Of a DNA stretch of 9,017 bases, positions 1 to 6,439 are shown piece by piece. The notes beneath the pieces are model-generated. The model did not search any database and was not told the origin of the DNA. It saw nothing but the letters and a program-made list of their open reading frames with translations. The translations under genes were made by a program, and so were the position numbers. The stretch covers positions 1 to 9,017 of the forward strand of contig CALGAM010000147.1 in NCBI GenBank assembly GCA_937951935.1, read 5' to 3'. This stretch comes from an uncultured Micromonospora sp. (lineage in GTDB: Bacteria; Actinomycetota; Actinomycetes; Mycobacteriales; Micromonosporaceae). Each line of letters begins with the position of its first letter. Position 1 is the first letter of the stretch.

Positions 1-389
1 CACGTGATCTTCTCGCCCCGGGCGGCGGCGTGCAGCACCTCCTGCAGCCCTTCGTTGGCCATGTCGCCGTCGCCCTGCATGGTGAAGACGACGCAGTCCG
101 GGCGGACCCGCTTGATGCCGGTGGCACAGGCCGGCGCCCGACCGTGCAGGCACTGCAGCACGTCGACGTCCATGATGCGCACGAAGCTGCCGTAGCAGCC
201 GTGGCCGACCACGCCGATGGTCCGCCGCACGACGTCCAGCTCCTGCAGCACCTCCAGCAGCACCCGCAGCGCCACCGGCTCACCACAGCCGGGGCAGAGC
301 GAGTGTTCGCCGAGCAGCAGCGACGGGCGGAAGTCGGCGACCCGGCGGGCCGGCTCCGACGGCGGCTGGGAGGTGTCGACGACGGTCAC
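1..389 (-). CDS. 2-oxoacid:ferredoxin oxidoreductase, TPP-binding beta subunit (partial, C-terminus outside window)
   Basis: This subunit binds thiamine pyrophosphate and normally an iron-sulfur cluster, and carries out oxidative decarboxylation of a 2-oxoacid in the cytoplasm. The 129 visible residues show the family's N-terminal signatures: HSLCPGCG (residues 29-36), GHGCYG (62-67), HGRAPACATGIKR (82-94) and the TPP/Mg motif GDGDMANEG (106-114). Cys32, Cys35 and Cys65 match conserved cysteines expected to hold a [4Fe-4S] cluster; a fourth would lie beyond the edge. The start is GTG at 389, overlapping the alpha stop as GTGA, with AGGGGAG about six bases upstream. The gene is the third of a coupled gamma-alpha-beta operon. 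Full length is usually about 250-300 residues, so over half is missing. The family is certain; the substrate (branched-chain 2-oxoacid, 2-oxoglutarate, phenylglyoxylate or other) is not. Confidence 0.93.
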   Translation of the reverse strand, partial: MTVVDTSQPPSEPARRVADFRPSLLLGEHSLCPGCGEPVALRVLLEVLQELDVVRRTIGVVGHGCYGSFVRIMDVDVLQCLHGRAPACATGIKRVRPDCVVFTMQGDGDMANEGLQEVLHAAARGEKIT

Positions 390-1465
390 GGGCGCTCCCC
401 TTCCGCGAGTACGGCGAGGATCCGGTCGCGGATGACCGGGGCGTCCATCAACTCGCCGAAGGCGAGCCCGGACTCGGAGATGCTCACCCCGCCGATGAAC
501 CGGATCGCGGCGCGGTCGGCGGCGTGGATGCGTACGTCGTCGAGCATCTGCCCGGCGTTCAGTTCGAAGACCAGCACCCGCCGCTTGCCGGTGGTGGCCG
601 CGGTGAGCGCGGCGCCCGGGAACGGCCAGAGCGTCACCGGCCGGAACCACCCGATCCGGTGCCCGTCGGCCCGCAGCTCGTCGACCACGTACTCGACGAA
701 CCTGGCGGCGGACCCGAAGGCCACCACCAGCGTCTCCGCGTCCTCGACGTGGGCCTGTTCGAACCGCGACTCGGTCGCGTCGATGGCGGCGAACTTCTCG
801 GCGACGGCGCGCCAGTGCCGGTCCGGGCCCGGGCCGGGATCGGTGGCCTTGCCCATCGCCCAGGTCCAGATCTGCCGGGACCTGCCGGTCCCACCGCCGG
901 TTCCGTCGAGTGCCCAGTCCTTCGGCGGCAGCGGGCCGAAGTCCAACGGTCGGATCGAGACACCGACCCGGGTCTGCGCGAGCAACGGGTCCCCGTAGAA
1001 GATCACCGGCGCCCGGTACCTGTCGGCGAGGTGGAACGCGAGCTGCGCGTGCTCGACCGCCTCGGGGACGTCCTTCGGCGCCAGCGTGATCGTCCGGTAG
1101 TCGCCCCAGCCGCCGCCCCTGGTGGCCTGGAAGTAGTCCTGCTGGTTGCGGGCCATGTTGAAGACCACGAACGGGGTCTCGTTCAGCGCCGCCTCGGCGA
1201 TCGCCTCCTGCATCAGCGCGATGCCCTGGCCGCACGAGCCGGTGGCCGCGCGGGCCCCGGCCGCGGCGGCACCGAGGGTCATGTTCACCCCCTCGATCTC
1301 GCTCTCCGCGTTGAGGCACACCCCACCGGCCGCGGGAAGCCGACGCGACATGCTCTCCAGCAGGCCGGTGAACGGCGACATCGGATAACCGGCGAAGAAC
1401 CGGCAGCCGGCGGCGATCGCCGAGGCGGCGATCGCGTCGTTGCCCTCGAGCAGTTCCAGGGTCAT
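386..1465 (-). CDS. vorB: 2-oxoacid:ferredoxin oxidoreductase, alpha subunit (VorB-like)
   Basis: The alpha subunit pairs with beta to form the active site that converts a 2-oxoacid and CoA into acyl-CoA, CO2 and reduced ferredoxin. The 359-residue protein has the N-terminal pyrimidine-binding domain: GNDAIAASAIAAGCRFFAGY (8-27), YPMSP (27-31), the Glu-rich NAESEIEG (52-59), and GAAAAGARAATGSCGQG (65-81). The stretch NQQDYFQATRGGGWGDYR and the following TITLAPKDVPEAV closely resemble VorB proteins (3-methyl-2-oxobutanoate:ferredoxin oxidoreductase). A C-terminal transketolase-C-like domain ends with FELNAGQMLDDVR. The length is typical for a stand-alone alpha subunit. ATG at 1465 overlaps the gamma stop (ATGA) and has GGAGGT six bases upstream; its own stop overlaps the beta start. 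The loop 75-81 reads TGSCGQG where relatives usually have a TSGPG-like sequence. The symbol reflects similarity, not proven substrate. Confidence 0.92.
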   Translation of the reverse strand: MTLELLEGNDAIAASAIAAGCRFFAGYPMSPFTGLLESMSRRLPAAGGVCLNAESEIEGVNMTLGAAAAGARAATGSCGQGIALMQEAIAEAALNETPFVVFNMARNQQDYFQATRGGGWGDYRTITLAPKDVPEAVEHAQLAFHLADRYRAPVIFYGDPLLAQTRVGVSIRPLDFGPLPPKDWALDGTGGGTGRSRQIWTWAMGKATDPGPGPDRHWRAVAEKFAAIDATESRFEQAHVEDAETLVVAFGSAARFVEYVVDELRADGHRIGWFRPVTLWPFPGAALTAATTGKRRVLVFELNAGQMLDDVRIHAADRAAIRFIGGVSISESGLAFGELMDAPVIRDRILAVLAEGERP

Positions 1466-2031
1466 CGCCGGACCTCCGCGTGCCTGACGTCGCGTCCGCC
1501 GATCGCGGCCGCACCGGCCTCGAGCGCCCGGGCGTTGGCCGCGGCGTGCTGCTTCCGGTACGGCGGGAGCAGCTCCTCCATCGCGGCCACCAGGGACGCC
1601 GGGTCGACGAGCCGGGTCACCGCGTTGTACGCGCCCAGCAGCACGAAGCCGATCGCCTGCGGCGCACCGACCGAGGTGGCGACGGCGGTCGCGTCCACCC
1701 CGTACACGGTCATCCGCGGCAGCGACGCGGGGTCGACCAGCGGCAGGTTGACGATCGCCGGCCCGCCGGGGCGCAGCCGCGCGAGCACCGGCTCACCGAA
1801 CCGGTGGTGGGCGACGATCGCCGACCACGCCGAGGCGAGCACCGGCAGGGCCCGCAGTGGGCCGTCCCCGATCACGACGCTCGCCCTGGACGGACCGCCG
1901 CGCATCTCGCCGCCGTAGTCGGCGCTGAGCATGGCGTGTCTGCCCTCACGGGTGGCCGCGAGGGCGAGGGTCTTGGCGAGCAGTTGGATGCCCTGGCCGC
2001 CGACCCCGGTGACCACGAGTTCCCGCTCCAT
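1462..2031 (-). CDS. 2-oxoacid:ferredoxin oxidoreductase, gamma subunit
   Basis: The gamma subunit is the CoA-side catalytic domain of multi-subunit 2-oxoacid:acceptor oxidoreductases. The 189-residue protein opens with the hallmark TGVGGQGIQLLAKTLA (8-23) and continues with SADYGGEMRGGPSRASVV (37-54), matching the family's conserved glycine-rich and RGG motifs. The length is usual for a stand-alone gamma subunit and there is no fused ferredoxin domain. ATG at 2031 was chosen because GGAGG lies four bases upstream (2036-2040) and the protein begins exactly at the family N-terminus; the reading frame stays open far upstream but is non-homologous there. It is the first gene of the operon, directly downstream of the minus-strand promoter in the divergent spacer, and overlaps alpha by 4 bp. 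No delta (ferredoxin-like) subunit is visible; it may lie beyond the left edge or be absent. Confidence 0.92.
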   Translation of the reverse strand: MERELVVTGVGGQGIQLLAKTLALAATREGRHAMLSADYGGEMRGGPSRASVVIGDGPLRALPVLASAWSAIVAHHRFGEPVLARLRPGGPAIVNLPLVDPASLPRMTVYGVDATAVATSVGAPQAIGFVLLGAYNAVTRLVDPASLVAAMEELLPPYRKQHAAANARALEAGAAAIGGRDVRHAEVRR

Positions 2032-2035
2032 GCGG

Positions 2036-2040
2036 CCTCC
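2036..2040 (-). promoter_or_regulatory. Ribosome binding site of the gamma subunit gene
   Basis: GGAGG on the minus strand lies four bases before the ATG at 2031. It decides the start of an otherwise long open frame that runs antisense through the neighbouring dehydrogenase gene. Confidence 0.8.
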
Positions 2041-2048
2041 GATCAGGG

Positions 2049-2076
2049 TTGACGCGACTTGAATATTGAATACAAA
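2049..2076 (+). promoter_or_regulatory. Predicted promoter for the dehydrogenase-synthetase operon
   Basis: TTGACG (-35, 2049-2054) and TACAAA (-10, 2071-2076) are separated by 16 bases, close to housekeeping sigma70-type consensus. Transcription would begin near 2083, giving a leader of about 43 bases to the ATG at 2126. The region is strikingly AT-rich against the surrounding coding DNA. The -10 box lies inside an inverted repeat, so repression is expected. This is a pattern-based prediction. Confidence 0.55.
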
Positions 2077-2082
2077 ATTCAA
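2059..2082. promoter_or_regulatory. Operator-like repeat cluster in the divergent promoter
   Basis: A perfect inverted repeat, TTGAAT-ACAAA-ATTCAA (2066-2082), is preceded by a direct copy of its left arm, giving tandem TTGAATA TTGAATA at 2059-2072. The inverted repeat covers both -10 boxes. A 6-5-6 dyad of this type suits a dimeric repressor of the TetR, GntR or MarR families. I do not recognise the consensus, and no regulator gene is present in the window. Confidence 0.6.
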
Positions 2083-2094
2083 ATCCGCGGTCAA
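2067..2094 (-). promoter_or_regulatory. Predicted promoter for the 2-oxoacid oxidoreductase operon
   Basis: On the minus strand, TTGACC (-35, 2094-2089) and TATTCA (-10, 2072-2067) are separated by 16 bases. Transcription would begin near 2060, about 30 bases before the ATG at 2031. Its -10 box physically overlaps that of the opposing plus-strand promoter, so the two polymerases probably compete for the site. Confidence 0.55.
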
Positions 2095-2125
2095 GAGAGA
2101 TCGCGGACCACGAGTAGGGGGCACG

Positions 2126-3262
2126 ATGCGGGCGGTGGTGCTGCACGGCTTCGGCGACCTGCGGATCGAGGAGGTCCCCGATCCCCGGCCCGGGGCGGAC
2201 GACGTCGTCATCCAGGTCGCCTGTGTACAGCCGAGCGTCACCGAGTGCATGCTGATCGCCGGAGAGCCCGTGGCGACGCACGCCCGCCTCGCCCAGGCCC
2301 TGGCCGCCGGTCCGGTCCGCTTCGGCGGGCACGAGTTCTGCGGCGTGGTCCGGGCGGTCGGCAGCGCGGTGCGCGACGTCGCGGTCGGTGACCGGGTCAC
2401 CGCCGTCGAGACGATCGTGTGCGGCCGGTGCCCGGCGTGCCGGCGAGGCCGGTCGGACGCCTGCCTCGCCCCCGAGTTCATCGGCTTCACCCGCCCCGGA
2501 GCCCTCGCCGAGCAGGTCCTCGTCCCCGCCGCGTGCGTGGTGCCGGTACCACCCGGCGTGACGGCCTCCGCCGCGGCAGCCCTGCAACCGCTGGCCGGTG
2601 CCCTGCACGCACACGCGCTCGCCGCCGTCCAGCCCGGCGAGAGCGTCCTCGTCGTCGGCGCCGGCGTGATGGGACTGCTCGCCCTGCAGGTCGCCCGGCA
2701 CGGCAACGCCGGCCTGATCGCGATCAGCGGGCGGAGCCCGGCCAAGCTCGCCCTCGCCCGCCGGTTCGGCGCCGACCTGGTCGTCGACGCGGGCGACGGG
2801 CCGGAGGCGGTGCTCGCGGCGGTGCGGGAGGCGACCGACGGGATCGGGGTCGACGTCGTCATCGAGACCGCCGGCGGCGCCCCGGAGGTCGGACTGGCCG
2901 GCACGGAGACACTCGAACTGGCCGCTCGCTGCGTCCGCCGCGGCGGGCGGGTGGTGGTGGTCTCGGTCCTGCCCGACCGGGCACCGGCACCGCTCGGCCT
3001 GCTGCGGGAGCGGTGCGCCGCGCTGCTGCACCCCCGGTCCGGCGCGGGCGGGTACTCCCCGAGCGGCACCGTCTTCGCGCACGCGCTGCGCCTGGTGGCC
3101 CGCGGGGACGTCGACGTCGAGTCGCTGGTCACGCACCGGCTCTCCGGGATCTCCGAGGTGCCGAGGGCGGTGGAGATCACCCGGAACAAGGCCGCGTACG
3201 GCGCGATCAACCCCGCCCAGGTGGACCTGACCGGCGGAGGGGAGGACGGATGGACCTGCTGA
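2126..3262 (+). CDS. Zinc-type medium-chain alcohol dehydrogenase (MDR family), atypical active site
   Basis: This is a cytoplasmic NAD(P)-dependent oxidoreductase of the MDR superfamily, 378 residues. It has the GroES-like N-terminal domain with GGHEFCG (67-73), a complete structural-zinc lobe CGRCPACRRGRSDAC (Cys99, 102, 105, 113), a Rossmann nucleotide-binding motif GAGVMG (178-183), and the typical C-terminal return to the catalytic domain. Aligned by memory to threonine dehydrogenase, the usual catalytic Cys of the CGTD motif is Ser37 (VQPSVTE) and the Asp/Glu third ligand is Gln154 (LQPLAGALHA); His69-Glu70 are kept. Zinc at the active site is therefore doubtful. Start ATG 2126 follows AGGGGG (2116-2121) and matches the family N-terminus; an upstream TTG at 2066 lies in the operator. 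It overlaps the next gene by 13 bp, so both act together. The substrate is unknown; a hydroxyacyl-CoA or alcohol intermediate is plausible. Confidence 0.9.
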   Translation: MRAVVLHGFGDLRIEEVPDPRPGADDVVIQVACVQPSVTECMLIAGEPVATHARLAQALAAGPVRFGGHEFCGVVRAVGSAVRDVAVGDRVTAVETIVCGRCPACRRGRSDACLAPEFIGFTRPGALAEQVLVPAACVVPVPPGVTASAAAALQPLAGALHAHALAAVQPGESVLVVGAGVMGLLALQVARHGNAGLIAISGRSPAKLALARRFGADLVVDAGDGPEAVLAAVREATDGIGVDVVIETAGGAPEVGLAGTETLELAARCVRRGGRVVVVSVLPDRAPAPLGLLRERCAALLHPRSGAGGYSPSGTVFAHALRLVARGDVDVESLVTHRLSGISEVPRAVEITRNKAAYGAINPAQVDLTGGGEDGWTC

Positions 3263-4743
3263 TCGGCCACATCGTCCGGCAGGCGGCCCGGATGGCCCCG
3301 CAGGCCGTCGCGGCCACCCTGGACGGCGGTCGGATCACCTTCGGCGACCTCGACACGCGGGGGAACCGCGCCGCCAACGCGTTGGCCGGCCTGGGCGTAC
3401 GGCACGGCGACCGGGTGGCCTGGTGCGCCGCCCCGTCACTGCACATCCTGGACACCTTCCTGGGCTGTGCCCGGCTCGGCGCGGCCCTCGCCCCGATCAA
3501 CCCCGCGCTCTCCGCCGGCGAACTGGCGGCGGTGCTGGCCTACCTGGACCCACGGCTGCTGGTCACCGACCGTCCCGACACGCCGGAGGGCGTGCCGACC
3601 GTCCGCGTCGAGGGCGTTCCGGGGCCCGGCGCCGACCTGGTCTCCCTCACCGCCGCCGCGTCGGCCGCCCCGCCCGACGGGCACGACCGCGTCGCCGACG
3701 GCGACCCGCACATCGTCTACCTGACCAGCGGCAGCACCGGTCGCCCGAAGGGCGTGCTGGTCAGCCACCGCGCGAGCTGGCTGCGCGCCGCACCCGGCGG
3801 GGGAACGTTCACCCGTGGGCTGCGCGGCCGGGGAGGTGTCCTCTGCAGCTTCCCGCTGTACCACTACGGGGGCTGGCACTACGTGCTGGAGGCGTGGCAG
3901 AACCGCACCGCGGTGCACCTCGTGCGCCGGGCCGACGCCCCGCAGATCATCGACGCCGTACGGCGGGAGCGCCCGTCGGCGATCTACTGCATCCCGGCGG
4001 TGTGGGAGCGGCTGCTCGATCCCGAGCACCGGCACGCCGACCTGTCGTCGCTGCGGCACGCCGACACCGGCACGTCCGGGGTCTCCACCGAGCTGCTGCT
4101 GCGGATCAAGGAACGGCTGCCCGGAACCACCACCACCGTCCTGTACGGGTCGACGGAGGCGGGCCGGATGGCGGCACTGCCGGACGGCGACCTCCTCGAC
4201 AAGCCCGGCAGCGTCGGGCTCCCCGCCTTCCCGAACGCGCTGTGGGTGGACGCGCCGCCCGGCGAGGTGGGCGAGGTGTGCGTCAGCGGACCGGGGCTGA
4301 TGTCCGGGTACCACGAGCTGCCCGACGAGACCGACGCGGCGCTGCGCGACGGCGTCTACCGCTCGGGCGACCTGGGCTACCTGGACGACGAGGGATACCT
4401 CCACCTCACCGGTCGCGAACGCGAGGTCATCCGCACCGGCGGCGAGTCGGTCTCGCCGTTCGAGGTGGAGCAGGCACTGCGCGACTTCCCCGGGATCCGC
4501 GACGTGGCGGTGGTCGGCCTGCCCGACGAGCGGTGGGGCGAGGTGGTCTGCGCCGTGGTGGTGCTGGCGCCGCACACGGCACCGCCGGAGGTCACCGCCC
4601 TCCGCGGGCACGTCGCCGACCGGTTGGCCCCCTTCAAACAGCCGCGTCGGGTCGCGGTGGTGGCCGAGATCCCGCGTACCCCGGCGACCGGCCAGATCCA
4701 GCGCTCGCGGCTGCGGGCCGCGTTGGTCGAGGCCGCCGGCTAG
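3250..4743 (+). CDS. Class I adenylate-forming acyl-CoA synthetase-like protein lacking the A10 lysine
   Basis: Members activate a carboxylic acid with ATP to acyl-AMP and then transfer it to CoA. The 497-residue protein has the whole fold: P-loop LTSGSTGRPKG (158-168), YGSTEAG (299-305), YRSGD (370-374) with the ATP-binding Asp374, hinge region GREREVIRTGG (388-398), and a C-terminal lid. The A10 motif reads RTPATGQIQR (476-485): the near-invariant lysine that drives adenylation is Gln482 (codon CAG at 4693-4695). The protein may catalyse only thioesterification, be slow, or be a non-catalytic partner. ATG 3250 has GGAGG four bases upstream (3241-3245) inside the end of the dehydrogenase gene, implying coupled translation. 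Its TAG stop overlaps the opposing ligase's stop by 4 bp. It is clearly different in sequence from the two minus-strand ligases. The acid substrate is not identifiable. Confidence 0.92.
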   Translation: MDLLIGHIVRQAARMAPQAVAATLDGGRITFGDLDTRGNRAANALAGLGVRHGDRVAWCAAPSLHILDTFLGCARLGAALAPINPALSAGELAAVLAYLDPRLLVTDRPDTPEGVPTVRVEGVPGPGADLVSLTAAASAAPPDGHDRVADGDPHIVYLTSGSTGRPKGVLVSHRASWLRAAPGGGTFTRGLRGRGGVLCSFPLYHYGGWHYVLEAWQNRTAVHLVRRADAPQIIDAVRRERPSAIYCIPAVWERLLDPEHRHADLSSLRHADTGTSGVSTELLLRIKERLPGTTTTVLYGSTEAGRMAALPDGDLLDKPGSVGLPAFPNALWVDAPPGEVGEVCVSGPGLMSGYHELPDETDAALRDGVYRSGDLGYLDDEGYLHLTGREREVIRTGGESVSPFEVEQALRDFPGIRDVAVVGLPDERWGEVVCAVVVLAPHTAPPEVTALRGHVADRLAPFKQPRRVAVVAEIPRTPATGQIQRSRLRAALVEAAG

Positions 4744-4749
4744 CCGGCG
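4734..4749. terminator. Palindrome at the convergent stop codons
   Basis: CGCCGGCTAGCCGGCG is a perfect 16-bp palindrome centred on CTAG, which itself supplies the TAG stops of both converging genes (plus 4741-4743, minus 4742-4740). It could fold as a 6-bp GC stem with a 4-base loop in either transcript. There is no T-tract, so a terminator role is only a suggestion. Confidence 0.35.
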
Positions 4750-6374
4750 CGCAGCCGGGCGCGCAGTTCCGCCTTGGCCACCTTGCCGCCGGAGCCCCGG
4801 GGAAGCTCGTCGACGACTTCCAGCCGCTCGGGCCAGTTCTCCGGGGAAACCCCGCGCGCGGAAAGGTGCGACCGCAGGTCGTCCAGGGTCAGGGTGGCGC
4901 CGGGCCGGAGCACCACCACGGCGCAGACCCGTTCCCCGAACGTGGGGTCGGGGACCGCGACCGCGGCCACCATGGCGACCGCGGGATGCGTCCCGACCTG
5001 CTCCTCCACCGCGGCGGCGCTGATGTTCTTGCCACCGCGGATGATGAAGTCCGACTTACGGTCCACCACGCGCAGATAGCCGTCCGCGTCGATGGTGCAG
5101 ACGTCGCCGGTGAGCATCCAACCGTCGGGCGTGAAGAGCCGGTCGTTGGCTTCGGGGTCGTTGAAGTAGCCGAGGCACGTGGCGGGCCCCGCACACGCGG
5201 CCTGTCCCGGCCCGCCCGTGGCGGTGACGTCGGCGCCGTCGTCGTCGAGGAGCCGGACCCGCATCTCGTCGATGATCCGACCTGCCGTCCGCAGCCGCCG
5301 CTCGCGCGTGTCCGTGGTGCGGGTGCGCGACAGCGCACCGGTCTCGTTGGATCCGAAGAACTGCAGCACCTGTGCGCCGGTACGCCGTTCGAACTCGGCG
5401 GCCCGCTCGTACGGCACCGCCTCGCCCCCGGTGAACATGCAGCGCAGCGAACCCAGGTCGTACCGGTCGGGATCCGCGTTGAGCATCATGATGAACTGCG
5501 TGCTCACGCAGCAGACCACGGTCACCCGCTCCCGCTCGATCAGCTCCAGCGCGCCCGCGGCGGTGAACCGGGGCATCACCACGGTGGGCGCGCCGAGCAG
5601 GGTCGGCGTGAAGTTCGCGGTCCACTGGGCGAAGCCGTACGGGGCCGGGATGAGGGTGAGGAAGACGTCGTCGGGGGTGAACTCCCCCGCCTCCAGCGCG
5701 AGCCGGTGGTAGTACAGCCACCGGTTCTGGTTGTGTACCACGCACTTGGGCATGCCGGTGGTGCCCGAGGTGCCGTTGAGCAGGTGGATCTCGCCGAGCC
5801 CAAGGGCGCGCCCGGCGAGCGCCGCCACCTCCGCCGCGGACGGCTCCGGCCAGTCCACGTCGGCGAGCCGGGGCGGCAGCTCCAGCCGCAGCCGCAGCGG
5901 CAGCCCGTCGACGAGTTCTGCCACCGGGCTGCCCCGGTGCTCCGCGTGGCTGACCAGCGCCGTGGCGCCGGCGACCGTGAGCAGGTGGCGGAGTTCGAGG
6001 CGGCCGGCACGTGGCCCGATGCCGACGACCACGACACCGGCCTTCAGCGCCGCCAGGTAGGCGACGTGCACCGCGACACCGTCCGGGAGCAGGACACCGA
6101 CCCGTTCGCCGCGGGCGAGCCCGGAGCGCACCAGCAGTGCCGCGAGACGGTCGGAGAGCTGGTCGTACGCGCGCCAGCTGATCCGGTCGTCACCGGCGAT
6201 GAAGGCGGGTCGGTCGGGAATCCGCGCGGCGTGCTGGCGCACCCGGTCCACGAGCGTGTCCGTGCCCCACCGCCCGACCTCGGCCAGTCGGTCCGCGACG
6301 TACCGCTCGTGCACGCTGCCGGGGACCGGGGCCGTGCCGGGCGGGAAGATCGCGGCCACCTCGCCGTACGACAC
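4740..6374 (-). CDS. Acyl-CoA ligase (AMP-forming), aromatic/alicyclic acid-CoA ligase-like
   Basis: This 544-residue enzyme should convert a carboxylic acid, ATP and CoA to acyl-CoA. All core motifs are intact: TSGTTGMPK (202-210), FFGSNETG (339-346), LTGD (421-424), DRKSDFIIRGG (438-448) and the A10 catalytic Lys531 in LPRGSGGKVAK. The overall pattern, including NQNRWLYYHRLALE and SPENWPERLEVVDELPRG, recalls cyclohexanecarboxylate-, benzoate- and 2,3-dihydroxybenzoate-type ligases; this is recognition of style, not a substrate assignment. The start is GTG at 6374, with GAGG (6384-6381) six bases upstream. It diverges from the thioesterase gene over 74 bp holding a TetR-type operator, so the pair is probably co-regulated. 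Its stop overlaps that of the plus-strand synthetase. It is paralogous to the 6916-8517 ligase, sharing QFIMMLN, LPAPYGF-like and FTGGExVPYxRA motifs. Confidence 0.93.
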   Translation of the reverse strand: MSYGEVAAIFPPGTAPVPGSVHERYVADRLAEVGRWGTDTLVDRVRQHAARIPDRPAFIAGDDRISWRAYDQLSDRLAALLVRSGLARGERVGVLLPDGVAVHVAYLAALKAGVVVVGIGPRAGRLELRHLLTVAGATALVSHAEHRGSPVAELVDGLPLRLRLELPPRLADVDWPEPSAAEVAALAGRALGLGEIHLLNGTSGTTGMPKCVVHNQNRWLYYHRLALEAGEFTPDDVFLTLIPAPYGFAQWTANFTPTLLGAPTVVMPRFTAAGALELIERERVTVVCCVSTQFIMMLNADPDRYDLGSLRCMFTGGEAVPYERAAEFERRTGAQVLQFFGSNETGALSRTRTTDTRERRLRTAGRIIDEMRVRLLDDDGADVTATGGPGQAACAGPATCLGYFNDPEANDRLFTPDGWMLTGDVCTIDADGYLRVVDRKSDFIIRGGKNISAAAVEEQVGTHPAVAMVAAVAVPDPTFGERVCAVVVLRPGATLTLDDLRSHLSARGVSPENWPERLEVVDELPRGSGGKVAKAELRARLRAG

Positions 6375-6380
6375 GACTCA

Positions 6381-6384
6381 CCTC
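6381..6384 (-). promoter_or_regulatory. Ribosome binding site of the GTG-start ligase
   Basis: GAGG on the minus strand, six bases before the GTG at 6374, supports this non-ATG start. Confidence 0.6.
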
Positions 6385-6389
6385 TACCT

Positions 6390-6403
6390 AACAAGCGCTT
6401 GGT
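6390..6403. promoter_or_regulatory. TetR-family operator (KstR2-like consensus)
   Basis: AACAAGCGCTTGGT contains the perfect 10-bp palindrome CAAGCGCTTG and fits, at every defined position, the pattern AnCAAGnnCTTGnT that I recall for KstR2, the TetR-family repressor of steroid CD-ring catabolism in actinobacteria. Other TetR repressors of acyl-CoA genes bind similar sequences, so the regulator's identity is open. The site lies over the predicted transcription start of the ligase gene and upstream of the thioesterase gene, so it can repress both. It is unrelated in sequence to the operator at 2059-2082. Confidence 0.7.
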
Positions 6404-6409
6404 TGTGGC

Positions 6410-6439
6410 ATTCTGATTCGGATCATGTTGCCCTGTCAA
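6410..6439 (-). promoter_or_regulatory. Predicted promoter of the divergent ligase gene
   Basis: On the minus strand, a perfect TTGACA (-35, 6439-6434) is followed after 18 bases by CAGAAT (-10, 6415-6410). Transcription would begin around 6403, at the edge of the palindromic operator. The -35 overlaps the thioesterase ribosome site. I found no equally good promoter for the plus strand in this spacer. Confidence 0.45.

Noticed and set aside
524..1918. Plus-strand open frame opposite the 2-oxoacid oxidoreductase genes
   Set aside because: No recognisable motifs; antisense shadow of the alpha and gamma genes.
2085..2106. CCGCG/CGCGG inverted pair downstream of the divergent operator
   Set aside because: Only five bases per arm with a 12-base spacer in GC-rich DNA; likely by chance.
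2066..2125. Alternative TTG start giving the dehydrogenase 20 extra residues
   Set aside because: It lies inside the operator and -10 box and adds a non-homologous basic leader; ATG 2126 with AGGGGG fits the family.
2419..3249. In-frame upstream extension of the plus-strand synthetase
   Set aside because: This part is Arg/Pro/Gly-rich and overlaps the dehydrogenase in another frame; homology begins exactly at ATG 3250, which has its own GGAGG.
1462..3405. Long minus-strand open frame extending upstream of the gamma subunit
   Set aside because: Upstream of 2031 it is Arg/Ser/Pro/Thr-rich with no family features and lies antisense to the well-supported dehydrogenase; the GGAGG-ATG at 2031 starts the real gene.
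3423..6416. Plus-strand open frame of about 1000 codons
   Set aside because: It is a low-complexity Arg/Gly/Pro-rich shadow running through one ligase out of frame and antisense to another; a usual artefact of high GC.
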